From Planctomycetota bacterium (lineage in GTDB: Bacteria; Planctomycetota; PLA2; JAEUHO01): a DNA stretch of 64,000 nt. Shown one piece after another: positions 53,354 to 62,500 of this stretch; the stretch's first letter is position 1; the number at the start of each line of letters is the position of its first letter. The DNA is taken from NCBI GenBank assembly GCA_020631815.1, contig JACKGW010000005.1, forward strand, positions 165,234 to 229,233, in the 5' to 3' direction. The notes under the pieces are model-generated. The model did no database searches. It worked only from the letters and a program-made list of their open reading frames with translations, and was not told the origin of the DNA. Both the position numbers and the translations under genes were made by a program.

Positions 53354-53373
53354 GGTGTCTGATCCGGCGCAGC
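53354..53373 (+). repeat. REP-like repeat, type 1, copy E, left part
   Basis: GGTGTCTGATCCGGCGCAGC: exact left end of a type 1 repeat as at 7737, 7 bases after the stop of the preceding gene. The matching right part is at 53526. Confidence 0.7.
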
Positions 53374-53425
53374 ACCGTGAGGGGTGCAGGGGTGGTAGGG
53401 ACTAGCACCCATGCCGCGAGGGCAG

Positions 53426-53460
53426 AGCCCGAGCGCACACTCCGCGCGGGAGCGCGGAAC
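53426..53460. repeat. 35-base satellite block of the REP-like family, copy 2
   Basis: Matches 31590-31624 at 33 of 35 bases and lies between the two parts of copy E. Confidence 0.7.
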
Positions 53461-53525
53461 TCAGCTCGAGTGGCGCGCCATCCGCGTCAGACGTGCTCGC
53501 AAGGGTTGTCAGCGCCCTCCAAGAT

Positions 53526-53549
53526 GACGACGCGGGGCGCCGGGTCTGA
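53526..53549 (+). repeat. REP-like repeat, type 1, copy E, right part up to the IS
   Basis: GACGACGCGGGGCGCCGGGT plus CTGA: the right part of a type 1 repeat ending at the inserted IS110 element. The expected terminal CACCG is found at the far side of the element (55062-55066). Confidence 0.75.
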
Positions 53550-53639
53550 TGGTGTTAAGCGGGGCCTCCTCGCGGGGGATGTCCCCCAACGGGCTCAGAG
53601 TCCCAGTTGAGTACTGACGCTCAACAACGAGGAGGACCC

Positions 53640-54743
53640 TTGAGCAAGCCTGCCGAACCCGTCGCCAAAGTCAATGCCCACGCCCTGGGCTTGGATGTCC
53701 ACAAGAACCTGATCGTCTGGTGCCTGCTGGATCGTCGGGGGCGCCTGGCCGCCCAGGGCCGCACCGGCGGCACGCCGGGGCATCTGCTCGATCTGCTCCG
53801 CACCGTCGTCGGCCGCAAGAAGGCGCACATCGCCTTCGAGGCCAGCTCCTGCTCGCTCTGGGTCTACGACCTGCTCGTGGATCGCCTGGGCGATCCGAGC
53901 CGTGTCCACGTGGCCCACGCCCGCAAGGTCGACGCGATCGCCAACAGCCGCGACAAGAGCGATGAAAACGACGCCTGGTGGCTGGCCTACCTCACCTACG
54001 AGGGACGGCTTCCGGAGGTCCGGGTCTCCGTGGGCGTCTACCGCGAACTGCGCACCGTCGGCCGCCATCGCACCTCGCTCGTGCAGCGCCGTACACGCCT
54101 GGCCCAAGCCATCCACGCGCACTTCCGCCAAGCCGGCATGGCACTGCCTCGCACCCAGCTCTCGGCCGCCCGCAGCTGGGATTGCGTGCGCGAGCAAGCC
54201 GTGCAGCTTCCGGGCGTCGTCCGCGAGATCGTCCTGGAAGGACTCGAGGAAATGGCTCGCCTCAGCCGCCAGATCGAGCACTGGAACGCTCGCTTGGCCC
54301 AGATCGCCAAGGAGTTGCCCGAGGTCGAGGAGATCCGGCGCCAGCTCCCGGGCTTCGGCCCGCTCTTGGCCGCCGTCGTCGTCGGCGAGCTGGGCGAGCT
54401 GTCGCGCTTTGGCCACGCCAAGGCCCTGGGCCGCTACGCGGGCTTGGTGCCGACGCGACGCGGAACCGGCGGGGATCCACGGCACGGGCAGATCAGCCTC
54501 GAGGGAAGTGCCCACCTGCGGTGGGCGCTCGTCCAGGCCGCGGCCGCCTCCCTACGCGTCAAGGAGGGGCCGGGCTCGGCCGTCGCCGCCTGGATACGCA
54601 CCCACCAGCGTCACCTGGGAAGCAAGAAGAAGGGCTTGATCGCCGGCGCACGCAAGCTCGCCGAGTCCATCTGGCTGCTCTTCCATCACGGCAAGGACTT
54701 CGACATCCGACGCCCCTTCGGGCGCTACCAACCCGCCGCCTGA
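53640..54743 (+). CDS. IS110-family transposase
   Basis: A 367-residue DEDD-type recombinase. The N-terminal RuvC-like domain shows GLDVHKN (D19), IAFEASSCSLWVYDL (Glu) and KSDENDAWWLAYL (Asp pair); a coiled coil follows; the C-terminal Transposase_20 domain has LPGFGPLLAAVVVGELGEL, FGHAKALGRYAGLVP and GQISLEGSAHLRWALVQAA. The start is taken as TTG at 53640 because AGGAGG lies 6 bases before it; a TTG 11 codons upstream gives a longer but poorly supported form. The gene is intact, so the element may be active. Such enzymes use a non-coding RNA from the element end to choose the target. Confidence 0.95.
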   Translation: MSKPAEPVAKVNAHALGLDVHKNLIVWCLLDRRGRLAAQGRTGGTPGHLLDLLRTVVGRKKAHIAFEASSCSLWVYDLLVDRLGDPSRVHVAHARKVDAIANSRDKSDENDAWWLAYLTYEGRLPEVRVSVGVYRELRTVGRHRTSLVQRRTRLAQAIHAHFRQAGMALPRTQLSAARSWDCVREQAVQLPGVVREIVLEGLEEMARLSRQIEHWNARLAQIAKELPEVEEIRRQLPGFGPLLAAVVVGELGELSRFGHAKALGRYAGLVPTRRGTGGDPRHGQISLEGSAHLRWALVQAAAASLRVKEGPGSAVAAWIRTHQRHLGSKKKGLIAGARKLAESIWLLFHHGKDFDIRRPFGRYQPAA

Positions 54744-55058
54744 CGCCACCGTCAACAGCCACCAAACCCATCACGCGACACGCCTGCGAGAACGAGGGGG
54801 TGGGCCGGTTCGGATCGGCAGCAAGCCCGAGGAGTCATGGTGCCTACGGCAACGGCCGGGGACGTCGTCCCCGACTCAACCCGAGGGTCTGATTGGGACG
54901 CTGCCGCCGGATCGGCCGCCATGGGACACACGAGCCCGTAGAGATGAATGGAAACGCTGCCGGCCCATCCCCCCGGGCTCCGAAGGAGGACGAACCGAAA
55001 AGACAGGTACGAATGAAACGACCCGCACTGGGACTTGACGACACGCCCCGCTTAGAGA
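54744..55058 (+). ncRNA. Candidate bridge/seek RNA region of the IS110 element
   Basis: The 315-base right end between the transposase stop and the element boundary has no convincing gene. It holds a strong hairpin (CGGGGACGTCGTCCCCG, 54857-54873) and, 12 bases on, the octamer GGGTCTGA (54885-54892) that is identical to the left half of the insertion site (53543-53549 plus neighbours). In IS1111-type elements this end encodes the guide RNA whose loop matches the target, so the octamer is a candidate target-recognition sequence. The RNA itself is inferred, not observed. Confidence 0.35.
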
Positions 55059-55149
55059 TGACACCGAAGTGCGACCTTCGCCGACGGGGAGGCAGGCTCG
55101 CGCACGAGGGTCGAGGAATGGCCCAGCCAGGGCTGGCGCCTCGGTGGAG

Positions 55150-55207
55150 CCAGACCCCGCGCCCCGCGTCGTCGCTGGCGCGACTCCGCTGCGCGGGATC
55201 AGGCACC
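55150..55207 (-). repeat. REP-like repeat, type 1, copy D
   Basis: A 58-base copy close to 7877-7934, ending 26 bases before the start codon of the 2H phosphoesterase gene. With copy E it forms an inverted pair now separated by the IS element. Confidence 0.8.
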
Positions 55208-55233
55208 CACCTCCGCGCGTATCCTCCCGGGCC

Positions 55234-55776
55234 ATGTCGTTCGGGATCGTGCTCCGTTTCGAAGAGGCGCTGGCCCAGCGCCTGCGCACCCACACGCAGG
55301 CGCTCTACCGCGCCTGTGGCGGCGTGGACCTCGTGGGCCTCAAGGTCCCGGCCCACCTCACGCTGACGCTCGGCGACGACCCCGCGCCCAAGCGCTTGGC
55401 GGCCGAGGTCGACGCCGCGTTCGCCGACGTCAGGCGCTTCACGCTCGACGTCCCCGCGGTCGGCACGTTCGGAGGTGACGGTGGCGTCGTGTTCCTGGCG
55501 CCCGCAACGACGCGCCAGCTTCTCGACGTGCACGACATCGCGATGGCGGCCTTCGCCCGTGCCGGCGCGGAGTGCTCGCCGCTCTACCGAACCGGCGCGT
55601 GGTGCCCGCACATCACGGTAGGCCACGGCGTGGAGACCGCGCGCGTAGGTAGCGCCGTGGATCGCACCCGGGCGGTGGTCCCTTTGCAGGCGCGCGTCGT
55701 GTCGATCGACCTCGTACGCACGGACCTGGAAGTTCGAGCGGGCTTCGACGTGCTGACGTCGTGTCGCCTGCGCTAG
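55234..55776 (+). CDS. 2H phosphoesterase (2'-5' RNA ligase/cyclic phosphodiesterase-like)
   Basis: A 180-residue protein of the 2H superfamily, defined by two HxTx motifs: H41-L-T43 in VPAHLTLTLG and H126-I-T128 in CPHITVG. This family includes RNA ligases and 2',3'-cyclic phosphodiesterases of tRNA or small RNAs. The pattern between the motifs is normal. The ATG at 55234 is chosen because upstream frame sequence is a REP-like repeat. The stop TAG is shared, in palindromic CTAG, with the stop of the convergent gene. Confidence 0.85.
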   Translation: MSFGIVLRFEEALAQRLRTHTQALYRACGGVDLVGLKVPAHLTLTLGDDPAPKRLAAEVDAAFADVRRFTLDVPAVGTFGGDGGVVFLAPATTRQLLDVHDIAMAAFARAGAECSPLYRTGAWCPHITVGHGVETARVGSAVDRTRAVVPLQARVVSIDLVRTDLEVRAGFDVLTSCRLR

Positions 55777-56408
55777 AAGGCTTCGAGGTCGGGTCCCGGC
55801 GGGATCCACGTCCGGTTCGGACGGTTGCGCACCAGGAATGCCGTGAGAACTCCCACGGTTGCCGCGAATCCCGCGAGAGCGATCAGGACGTGGACGCGCG
55901 CGCTGCCGGGCAGCACGCCCGCGCCGAGCAGCGCGAAATGGACCGTGGGGAGGAGGAGCCCCGCCGCGAGCAACCAGCGCGCTGGTCCCGGGCCCCCGGT
56001 CGCCTCCGCGGAGCGTCGAGAACGGACAAAGGCGGCACCCGCCAGCGCGGCGAAGAGCACGGCGGGAGCCCAGGCGATCAGCAGGGCGCCAAGCCAGGCC
56101 CACACGGAGTCGAACGGGCCAGCCAGGTCCCAGCGTGGCCGCCACGCGGCCACGAGCATGAACAGGATGTCCTGCGCATGGAACAGCGCGATGACCGCGA
56201 GGCCGAACACCGTCCCTCGCTGGGGGCGCCCATCCATGGCGGCCGAGCCGATGAGATAGCCCTGCGACCACTGGGCATACGGCGCCAGCGTGTTGGCCAT
56301 CCAGTCCTGGGGCCGGAGGCACGTCGGACACGCGTGGGCGCCGGTCGGCAGGGGCGTGGCGCAGCCCAGGCAAAGCAGCGCGCCGTCCTGGACCTTCTCC
56401 TCGTCCAT
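55773..56408 (-). CDS. Zinc-ribbon membrane protein of unknown function
   Basis: A 211-residue protein. The N-terminus has a four-cysteine zinc ribbon (LCLGCATPL ... HACPTC), followed by about four hydrophobic helices (roughly residues 63-88, 102-125, 141-160, 170-192). Zinc ribbons of this kind at the start of small membrane proteins are common, and their roles are mostly unknown. The stop codon overlaps that of the convergent 2H gene (CTAG at 55773-55776). No operon partner. Confidence 0.7.
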   Translation of the reverse strand: MDEEKVQDGALLCLGCATPLPTGAHACPTCLRPQDWMANTLAPYAQWSQGYLIGSAAMDGRPQRGTVFGLAVIALFHAQDILFMLVAAWRPRWDLAGPFDSVWAWLGALLIAWAPAVLFAALAGAAFVRSRRSAEATGGPGPARWLLAAGLLLPTVHFALLGAGVLPGSARVHVLIALAGFAATVGVLTAFLVRNRPNRTWIPPGPDLEAF

Positions 56409-56600
56409 CCCCTGATTCTAGGACGCGCGCCGGGCGGCCCGAGGGCGTCTCGCCTCGGCCGCCCGGCAAGGACGCTGGCCGCTGCCCGCTCCTCGGGGCA
56501 GGATGCGTACCGAGTGCGGTGATTTCGTACGGGATGCGGTGCCGACGGCACTCCATCGAGTCCCCCCGCGAAGTCACGGCACTCGGCTGGAGAGAGGTCC

Positions 56601-56942
56601 ATGGACTACGAGCTCGAACAACGCCCCGGGGTCTGCGTCTTGCGCTTCGAGGGCGACCTCAGCGGCGGGGCCGACGCCGAGCTCAAGCGCCTGTTCGTCC
56701 GCATGCGGCAGGACGAGGACATCCGGCTGGCCGCCGACATGCGCAAGGTCAGCTTCATGGACAGCAACGTGCTGGGCACCTTCGTCTGGGCGCTCAAGAA
56801 CTTCCGCGAAGCCGGTGGGGACCTGCGGATGTTCGGTCTCCACGACTTCGTCCAGCGGCTCTTCCAGATCACGGGGCTGATCCACGCCTTCCAGATCTTC
56901 CCGTCGGAGAGCGAGGCGCTCGAGAGCTTCGCCGCCACGTAG
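56601..56942 (+). CDS. STAS-domain anti-sigma factor antagonist
   Basis: A 113-residue single-domain STAS protein, like SpoIIAA/RsbV, which frees a sigma factor by binding its anti-sigma kinase. The segment VLRFEGDLSGGADAELKRL is the start of the fold, and DMRKVSFMDSNVLG contains the phosphoacceptor Ser (S55) in the usual position, although the following residues are NV and not the common SG/AL. GAGAGG precedes the ATG. No anti-sigma kinase or sigma factor is adjacent, so the partner is elsewhere. Confidence 0.85.
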   Translation: MDYELEQRPGVCVLRFEGDLSGGADAELKRLFVRMRQDEDIRLAADMRKVSFMDSNVLGTFVWALKNFREAGGDLRMFGLHDFVQRLFQITGLIHAFQIFPSESEALESFAAT

Positions 56943-57123
56943 CGGCCCCGCGCCAGCTTGTCAGTCGGCGCCCGCTGGAGCCCTGTCAGCCTGTCAGGTG
57001 CCGGGGGCGGCGAGCGCTCGCCGCGCTGCGTCCGACCGGTCTCAAGTCGTTTCACAGCATGGCTTTGTGACCTGCACGGCGTCACGGGCGGCGGGCGGCA
57101 CCCGGCTTGCCCAGGGCTTCCCC

Positions 57124-57522
57124 ATGCTCCCCCCGCCTGCCGTCCTCGTGGCCGTGGGCCCCGACGTCCAAGCTGACCCCCGGGTCCGCGACGACCTCGA
57201 GGGGTGGGTGAGGGGATCAGGGTTCCGGCCGCGCTTCGCCGCGGACGCAGACCAAGCCATCGCCTGGCTCCGGGACGAGCGGGAGGCCTTTGCGGCCAGC
57301 CTGCTCGACAGCGGACTGGGTGTCGACGGCGAGCCGACCTGGCAACGGGTCGGACCGCTGGTCGGACGGCGCCTGGTCCTGCTTCTGCGCGAGGAACGCC
57401 GGACGCTCTGGTTCGAGGCGCTGCGCTCCGGCGTGGGCGCCGTCGTGCCCCACCCCTGGGCGCCCGCCGCACTGGCGGCCGCCTTGGCGGTGGCCACCGG
57501 CGGCGGCACGCAGACGCGCTAG
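57124..57522 (+). CDS. Degenerate receiver-like protein upstream of groES
   Basis: A 132-residue alpha/beta protein that looks like a response-regulator receiver domain without the canonical phosphorylation pocket: AVLVAVGPD at the first strand, AASLLDSGLG at the position of the phosphoacceptor strand, LVLLLREE, and AVVPHPWAPAALAAAL at the end. Only weak similarity can be claimed. The stop is followed by the direct repeats and then groES. The ATG is used because codons before it are not protein-like. Confidence 0.55.
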   Translation: MLPPPAVLVAVGPDVQADPRVRDDLEGWVRGSGFRPRFAADADQAIAWLRDEREAFAASLLDSGLGVDGEPTWQRVGPLVGRRLVLLLREERRTLWFEALRSGVGAVVPHPWAPAALAAALAVATGGGTQTR

Positions 57523-57530
57523 CCACCCGC

Positions 57531-57570
57531 TTCTTCCAGGCAACCGACCCTTCTTCCTGGCAACCGACCG
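57531..57570 (+). repeat. Tandem 20-bp direct repeat upstream of groES
   Basis: TTCTTCCAGGCAACCGACCC followed at once by TTCTTCCTGGCAACCGACCG: two 20-base units with two mismatches, ending 11 bases before the groES ATG. No CIRCE (TTAGCACTC-N9-GAGTGCTAA) is found here, so these units are a candidate site for another regulator or arose by slippage. Confidence 0.6.
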
Positions 57571-57581
57571 ACGAGGGAACC

Positions 57582-57974
57582 ATGTCCAAGATCAAGCCGC
57601 TCAACGACCGGGTGCTGCTCCAGCGCATCGAGGCCAGCGACAAGACCGCCGGGGGCATCCTGCTTCCCGACTCCGCCAAGGAGAAGCCCACCGAGGGCAA
57701 GGTGATCGCCGTCGGCGAGGGCAAGGCCCGCGACAACGGCCAGCGCGTCCCCCTGGCCGTCAAGGTCGGCGACCGCGTCCTCTTCAGCTCCTACGCCGGC
57801 ACCCAGATCAAGGAGGGCGGCACGGAGTACCTGATCCTCGAGGCGAGCGAGATCCTCGCCGTCGTGGACGACGCCCCGTTCGCCAAGGCGGCCGGTGGCA
57901 AGAAGGCCGATGCGGGCAAGGCGTCCGCCGGCAAGAGCGCTTCGGCCAAGAAGGCCAAGGGCAAGAAGAAGTAA
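57582..57974 (+). CDS. groES: Co-chaperonin GroES with Lys-rich C-terminal extension
   Basis: Forms the heptameric lid of GroEL. The 130-residue protein has the full 97-residue core (KIKPLNDRVLLQRIE, the mobile loop SDKTAGGILLPDSAKEKP, GKVIAVGEGK, VKVGDRVLFSSYAGT, YLILEASEILAVVD). It then has a roughly 33-residue tail made almost only of Lys, Ala, Gly and Ser, which normal GroES lacks. The tail is in frame and ends at a normal stop, so it is real; its role is unknown. GAGGGA precedes the ATG. groEL follows 51 bases downstream in the same operon. Confidence 0.95.
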   Translation: MSKIKPLNDRVLLQRIEASDKTAGGILLPDSAKEKPTEGKVIAVGEGKARDNGQRVPLAVKVGDRVLFSSYAGTQIKEGGTEYLILEASEILAVVDDAPFAKAAGGKKADAGKASAGKSASAKKAKGKKK

Positions 57975-58025
57975 CCCCTCCCTCCCGGCGCCACGCCAAC
58001 ACGCCGACCTCGAAGGAGACCTCGC

Positions 58026-59696
<1,671 letters not shown>

Positions 59697-59731
59697 TTCC
59701 GGTAGGGCTGTCCACCGTCCCGTCGAACGCG

Positions 59732-59832
59732 CGGCTCGCCAGATGCTCGGTCGCGCACCACCATCGGCTCCTCGAGTAGCTCGGCTACGAGTCGTCGCCG
59801 ATGGTGGCGCGCTACCTTCGCCCTGACGACCC
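59732..59832 (-). repeat. Second dispersed repeat family, copy 2
   Basis: A 101-base element in reverse complement to 8246-8380. The two outer blocks match closely (46 bases with three differences, and 45 with about five), while the centre is only about 10 bases long, against 44 in copy 1. Arms CCATCGGC/GCCGATGG flank the loop. It lies between the groEL stop and its terminator. Confidence 0.75.
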
Positions 59833-59860
59833 GATCCCGCTCGAACAGGACCTCATGCAG

Positions 59861-59890
59861 GACCCCCGAGACCAGAAGGTCTCGGGGGTC
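59861..59890 (+). terminator. groEL terminator
   Basis: A perfect 13-bp stem (GACCCCCGAGACC and complement) with an AGAA loop, followed by TTCTGATTTGT, a T-rich run; an intrinsic terminator. Confidence 0.88.
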
Positions 59891-59946
59891 TTCTGATTTG
59901 TGCTCGGGGGACGGGACGGTGCGCATGGCGGGGGTAGGCTCTCGGC

Positions 59947-61338
59947 TTGCCCACGGTCCGCCCCCTGTTGTGGCTCGACGTCGTCGGGCTGACGCCGCGG
60001 CTGCTGCAGCATGCGCCGCGGTTGTCGGCGCTGGCGCGCCAGGGTGTGAGCAAGCCGCTTGGCGGCGTCGTGCCCGCCGTGACGACCACGGCCCAGGCCA
60101 CGGCGCTGACCGGCCTGACGCCCAGTGGCCACGGCATCGTCGGCAACGGCTGGTTCCACCGCGGTCTGGGCGAGGTGCGCTTCTGGCCCCAGTCGCATCG
60201 CCTCGTGCAAGGCGAGACGGTGCACGCGGCGGCCCGGAAGCGCGCGCGCGAGCGCGGCGTCGCGTACACGAGTGCCACCGTCTTCGCGTGGTTCAACCAG
60301 GGCGCGCCGGTCGACTTCAGCGTCACGCCCAAGCCCTGGTACGGCTGCGACGGCAGCAAGGTCTTCGGCATCCACGGGGATCCGGTGGACTACCCCGGCC
60401 ACCTCGAGCGCGAGCTGGGCCCGTTTCCCTTCTTCTCGTTCTGGGGCCCGCGCGCTGGCCTTCCGGCGACCACGTGGATTGCACGGGCCACGGCGTGGAC
60501 GCTGCGCACGCACCGCCCCTCGTTCACGTTCTCCTACCTGCCGCATCTGGACTACGACCTGCAGCGGTTCGGGCCCGACGCGCCGGGTACGGCCGAGCGT
60601 GTCCGCGAGGTGGACGAGGCGGCCGGCGTCGTGCTCGATGCGGCCGCCGAGACCGGGACCGAGGTCGTCGTCTTCAGCGAGTACGGGCTGCTGCCGGTGG
60701 GCAGCGTGGCGTGGCCCAACCGCGTGCTGCGCAAGGCCGGCCTCCTCGAAGTCCGCGACGGGCCGTTCGGCGAGGGCCTCGACGTCTTCCGCAGCCGCGC
60801 CTTCGCGGTGTGCGACCACCAGATCGCGCACGTCTACGTGCGCGAGCCTGCGGACGTCGCACCGGTCGCGCGGCTGCTCGAGGCGCTTCCCGAGGTCGGA
60901 CGCGTGTTGGACCGCGACGCCCGCGTCTCGATGGGGCTCGAACACCCGCGCAGCGGCGAGCTCGTGGTGCTGGCCAAGCCCCAGAGCTGGTTCGCCTACC
61001 CCTTCTGGCTCGACGACACGAAGGCTCCCGACTACGCGCGCACCGTCGACATCCATCGCAAGCCGGGCTACGACCCCTGCGAGCTGTTCGTCGACCCCAA
61101 GCTGCACATGCCCCAGCTGCGCGTTGCGCGGCGCCTGCTGCAGAAGAAGCTCGGCATGCGCATGAAGATGGATGTCGTGCCGCTCGACGCGACCCTCGTG
61201 AAGGGCAGCCATGGCGTGCTGTCCCTGGATGGCGACGACGGCCCCGTGTTCGTGGCCGGCGAGAAGGCCGACAGCGACCGCGTGCGCACGCTTGCCGACC
61301 TCAAGGCCCACGCTCTTCTGCGAATGGGACTGGCGTAG
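59947..61338 (+). CDS. Alkaline phosphatase-fold phosphodiesterase (nucleotide pyrophosphatase-like)
   Basis: A 463-residue cytoplasmic-looking enzyme (no signal peptide) of the alkaline phosphatase superfamily. Metal ligands and nucleophile are visible as LLWLDVVGLTP (Asp), VVPAVTTTAQATALTGLTPSGHGIVGN (Thr nucleophile), YLPHLDYDLQRFGP (Asp), VVVFSEYGLLPV and CDHQIAHVY. The SEYG segment in place of the common SDHG marks a distinct branch; similar proteins occur in ebo-type clusters, but no other ebo gene is here. The start is TTG at 59947, since no ATG or GTG is in frame nearby. It is followed by an unrelated small lipoprotein gene on the other strand. Confidence 0.8.
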   Translation: MPTVRPLLWLDVVGLTPRLLQHAPRLSALARQGVSKPLGGVVPAVTTTAQATALTGLTPSGHGIVGNGWFHRGLGEVRFWPQSHRLVQGETVHAAARKRARERGVAYTSATVFAWFNQGAPVDFSVTPKPWYGCDGSKVFGIHGDPVDYPGHLERELGPFPFFSFWGPRAGLPATTWIARATAWTLRTHRPSFTFSYLPHLDYDLQRFGPDAPGTAERVREVDEAAGVVLDAAAETGTEVVVFSEYGLLPVGSVAWPNRVLRKAGLLEVRDGPFGEGLDVFRSRAFAVCDHQIAHVYVREPADVAPVARLLEALPEVGRVLDRDARVSMGLEHPRSGELVVLAKPQSWFAYPFWLDDTKAPDYARTVDIHRKPGYDPCELFVDPKLHMPQLRVARRLLQKKLGMRMKMDVVPLDATLVKGSHGVLSLDGDDGPVFVAGEKADSDRVRTLADLKAHALLRMGLA

Positions 61339-61358
61339 CGCATTCGCGGTACGGGCGT

Positions 61359-61568
61359 CTACCGCCCCTGCGCCGCGCGCCAGCGTTGGTGGACAGCCGT
61401 GGGGCGCGTGCCGCGCACGATCGTGGGCGGGCGCTTGCGTTGCTCGTCTCGGATGTGCTTCAGCACGAGGCCGCGCGTGATCACGCGGGCGCCAGGCTTG
61501 CAGCCAGCGGCCAGGGGCGCCGCGGCGATCACCAGGGCCAGGGTCAACAGGCGGAGGGGGCGGTTCAT
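61359..61568 (-). CDS. Small basic lipoprotein (69 residues)
   Basis: MNRPLRLLTLALVIAAAP followed by the lipobox LAAGC. The mature part of about 46 residues is strongly basic (ten or more Arg/Lys) and has no recognised domain. GGAG precedes the ATG by 6-7 bases. It is too short and plain to assign a role. It lies 74 bases downstream of the AAA ATPase gene on the same strand. Confidence 0.65.
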   Translation of the reverse strand: MNRPLRLLTLALVIAAAPLAAGCKPGARVITRGLVLKHIRDEQRKRPPTIVRGTRPTAVHQRWRAAQGR

Positions 61569-61642
61569 GGGGGGCTCCGAGGGGCCGGGTCTCGACCCAT
61601 CGGACCTGTACGGACGCACGCCGCCGGATCGCACCGCGGCGA

Positions 61643-62407
61643 CTACTCCTCCGCCAGCAGGTGCCTCCACGTGCGCTCGGGGTTGTCGAGCATCCCCTTC
61701 GTGATCTGCCAATGGGAGGTGTCGCGCAGGGTCGTCGGTTGGATCCGACCGCCGTCGAACGAGAGCAGCGCCGCATCGGGGAACGTCAGGAAGAGGGGGC
61801 TGTGGGTGGCGATCACGAACTGCGCTCGACCGCCCTTCGCCAGCCGCGCCATCTGGAGCAGCAGCGCCAGCTGACGTTGGGGCGAGAGCGCGGCTTCCGG
61901 CTCGTCCATGAGCACCAAGCCCGGATTGAGCCACGTGCCGAACATCGCGAGGAAGGCCTCGCCGTGGGAGCGACCGTGGAGCGTGCTTCCCCCGTAGCGC
62001 TCGTAGGGGTCGCCCCAGGCCCGGAAGTCGGGGTCCGCATCGCGGTCCTCCAACAGCGTCGCGAAGTGCGCCTGGTTCTCCGCGCGGAAGAAGTAGGCCT
62101 CCCGGGGCTTGGCGACCCACGACGCGCGAAGCAGCGGCGCCAGGGGACTCTCGCGGTGCGGGGCATGCCGATCGGCGAGCTCGTTGCGGCCGCCTCCGGC
62201 CACCGGCAGGTCGGCGAGCTGGGCCAGTGCTTCGAGGAGCGTCGACTTCCCCGAGCCGTTCTCGCCCACGAAGAACGTGACCGGCCGCTCGAACCTCAGG
62301 TCCAGGTCGCGGACGAACGGCAGACTGGCGGGAAACCGATCGGCATCGGCCTCCACGTCGTCACGCCGGTAGAGCCCGGCCAGCCAGGGGATCCCGGGGC
62401 GCCTCAC
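61643..62407 (-). CDS. AAA/ABC-type ATPase (AAA_21 family)
   Basis: A 254-residue ATPase with an ABC/SMC-like head. Walker A GENGSGKST (48-56), a middle helical part, the signature-like region GEAFLAMFGTWL, Walker B LVLMDEPEAALSPQRQ and the switch His in FVIATHSPLFL. This is the layout of stand-alone predicted ATPases, related to the ATPase part of OLD nucleases but without the TOPRIM domain. The GTG start at 62407 begins just where homologous sequence starts. No nuclease or other defence gene is adjacent, so a defence role is not supported here. Confidence 0.85.
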   Translation of the reverse strand: MRRPGIPWLAGLYRRDDVEADADRFPASLPFVRDLDLRFERPVTFFVGENGSGKSTLLEALAQLADLPVAGGGRNELADRHAPHRESPLAPLLRASWVAKPREAYFFRAENQAHFATLLEDRDADPDFRAWGDPYERYGGSTLHGRSHGEAFLAMFGTWLNPGLVLMDEPEAALSPQRQLALLLQMARLAKGGRAQFVIATHSPLFLTFPDAALLSFDGGRIQPTTLRDTSHWQITKGMLDNPERTWRHLLAEE

Positions 62408-62463
62408 GCGCCGAGCGTACGGGCGGGGGGTGCCTGCGATGCCCGGACGGCGATCCGTACAGG

Positions 62464-62486
62464 CCCGGTGGGGGACATCCCCCGCT
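62464..62486 (+). promoter_or_regulatory. GC-rich palindrome in the leader of the 62501 gene
   Basis: CCCGGTGGGGGACATCCCCC followed by CGC: the palindrome GGGGGACATCCCCC sits just ahead of the ribosome binding site. Nearly the same sequence (in reverse) occurs in the left end of the IS110 element at 53568-53590. A leader hairpin is possible; function unknown. Confidence 0.4.
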
Positions 62487-62500
62487 GGAGGACCTGCCCC

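Larger units (their letters stand above)
53550..55058 (+). mobile_element. IS110-family element (IS1111-like), inserted into a REP-like repeat
   Basis: A 1509-bp unit with a complete transposase. Near its ends lies a 10-bp inverted repeat, TAAGCGGGGC at 53556-53565 and its complement at 55045-55054, as in the IS1111 subgroup with subterminal inverted repeats. Both flanks carry TGA (53547-53549 and 55059-55061), and removing the unit with one TGA restores GGGTC-TGA-CACCG, the right end of a type 1 repeat. Non-coding DNA is short on the left (90 bases) and long on the right (315 bases), again as in the IS1111 group. The exact ends are inferred from this reconstruction. Confidence 0.75.

Noticed and set aside
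54844..56577. A 577-codon minus-strand open frame spanning the repeat, the 2H gene and the zinc-ribbon gene
   Set aside because: It crosses repeats and two supported genes in other frames; it has no protein-like features.
57523..57581. CIRCE element upstream of groES
   Set aside because: No TTAGCACTC/GAGTGCTAA inverted repeat is present; only a tandem direct repeat was found.
61643..62407. AAA_21 ATPase as part of an antiviral system (OLD/Gabija/retron-like)
   Set aside because: It lacks a TOPRIM or nuclease domain, and the neighbours are lipoproteins, a phosphodiesterase-fold enzyme and a kinase, so there is no support for a defence locus.
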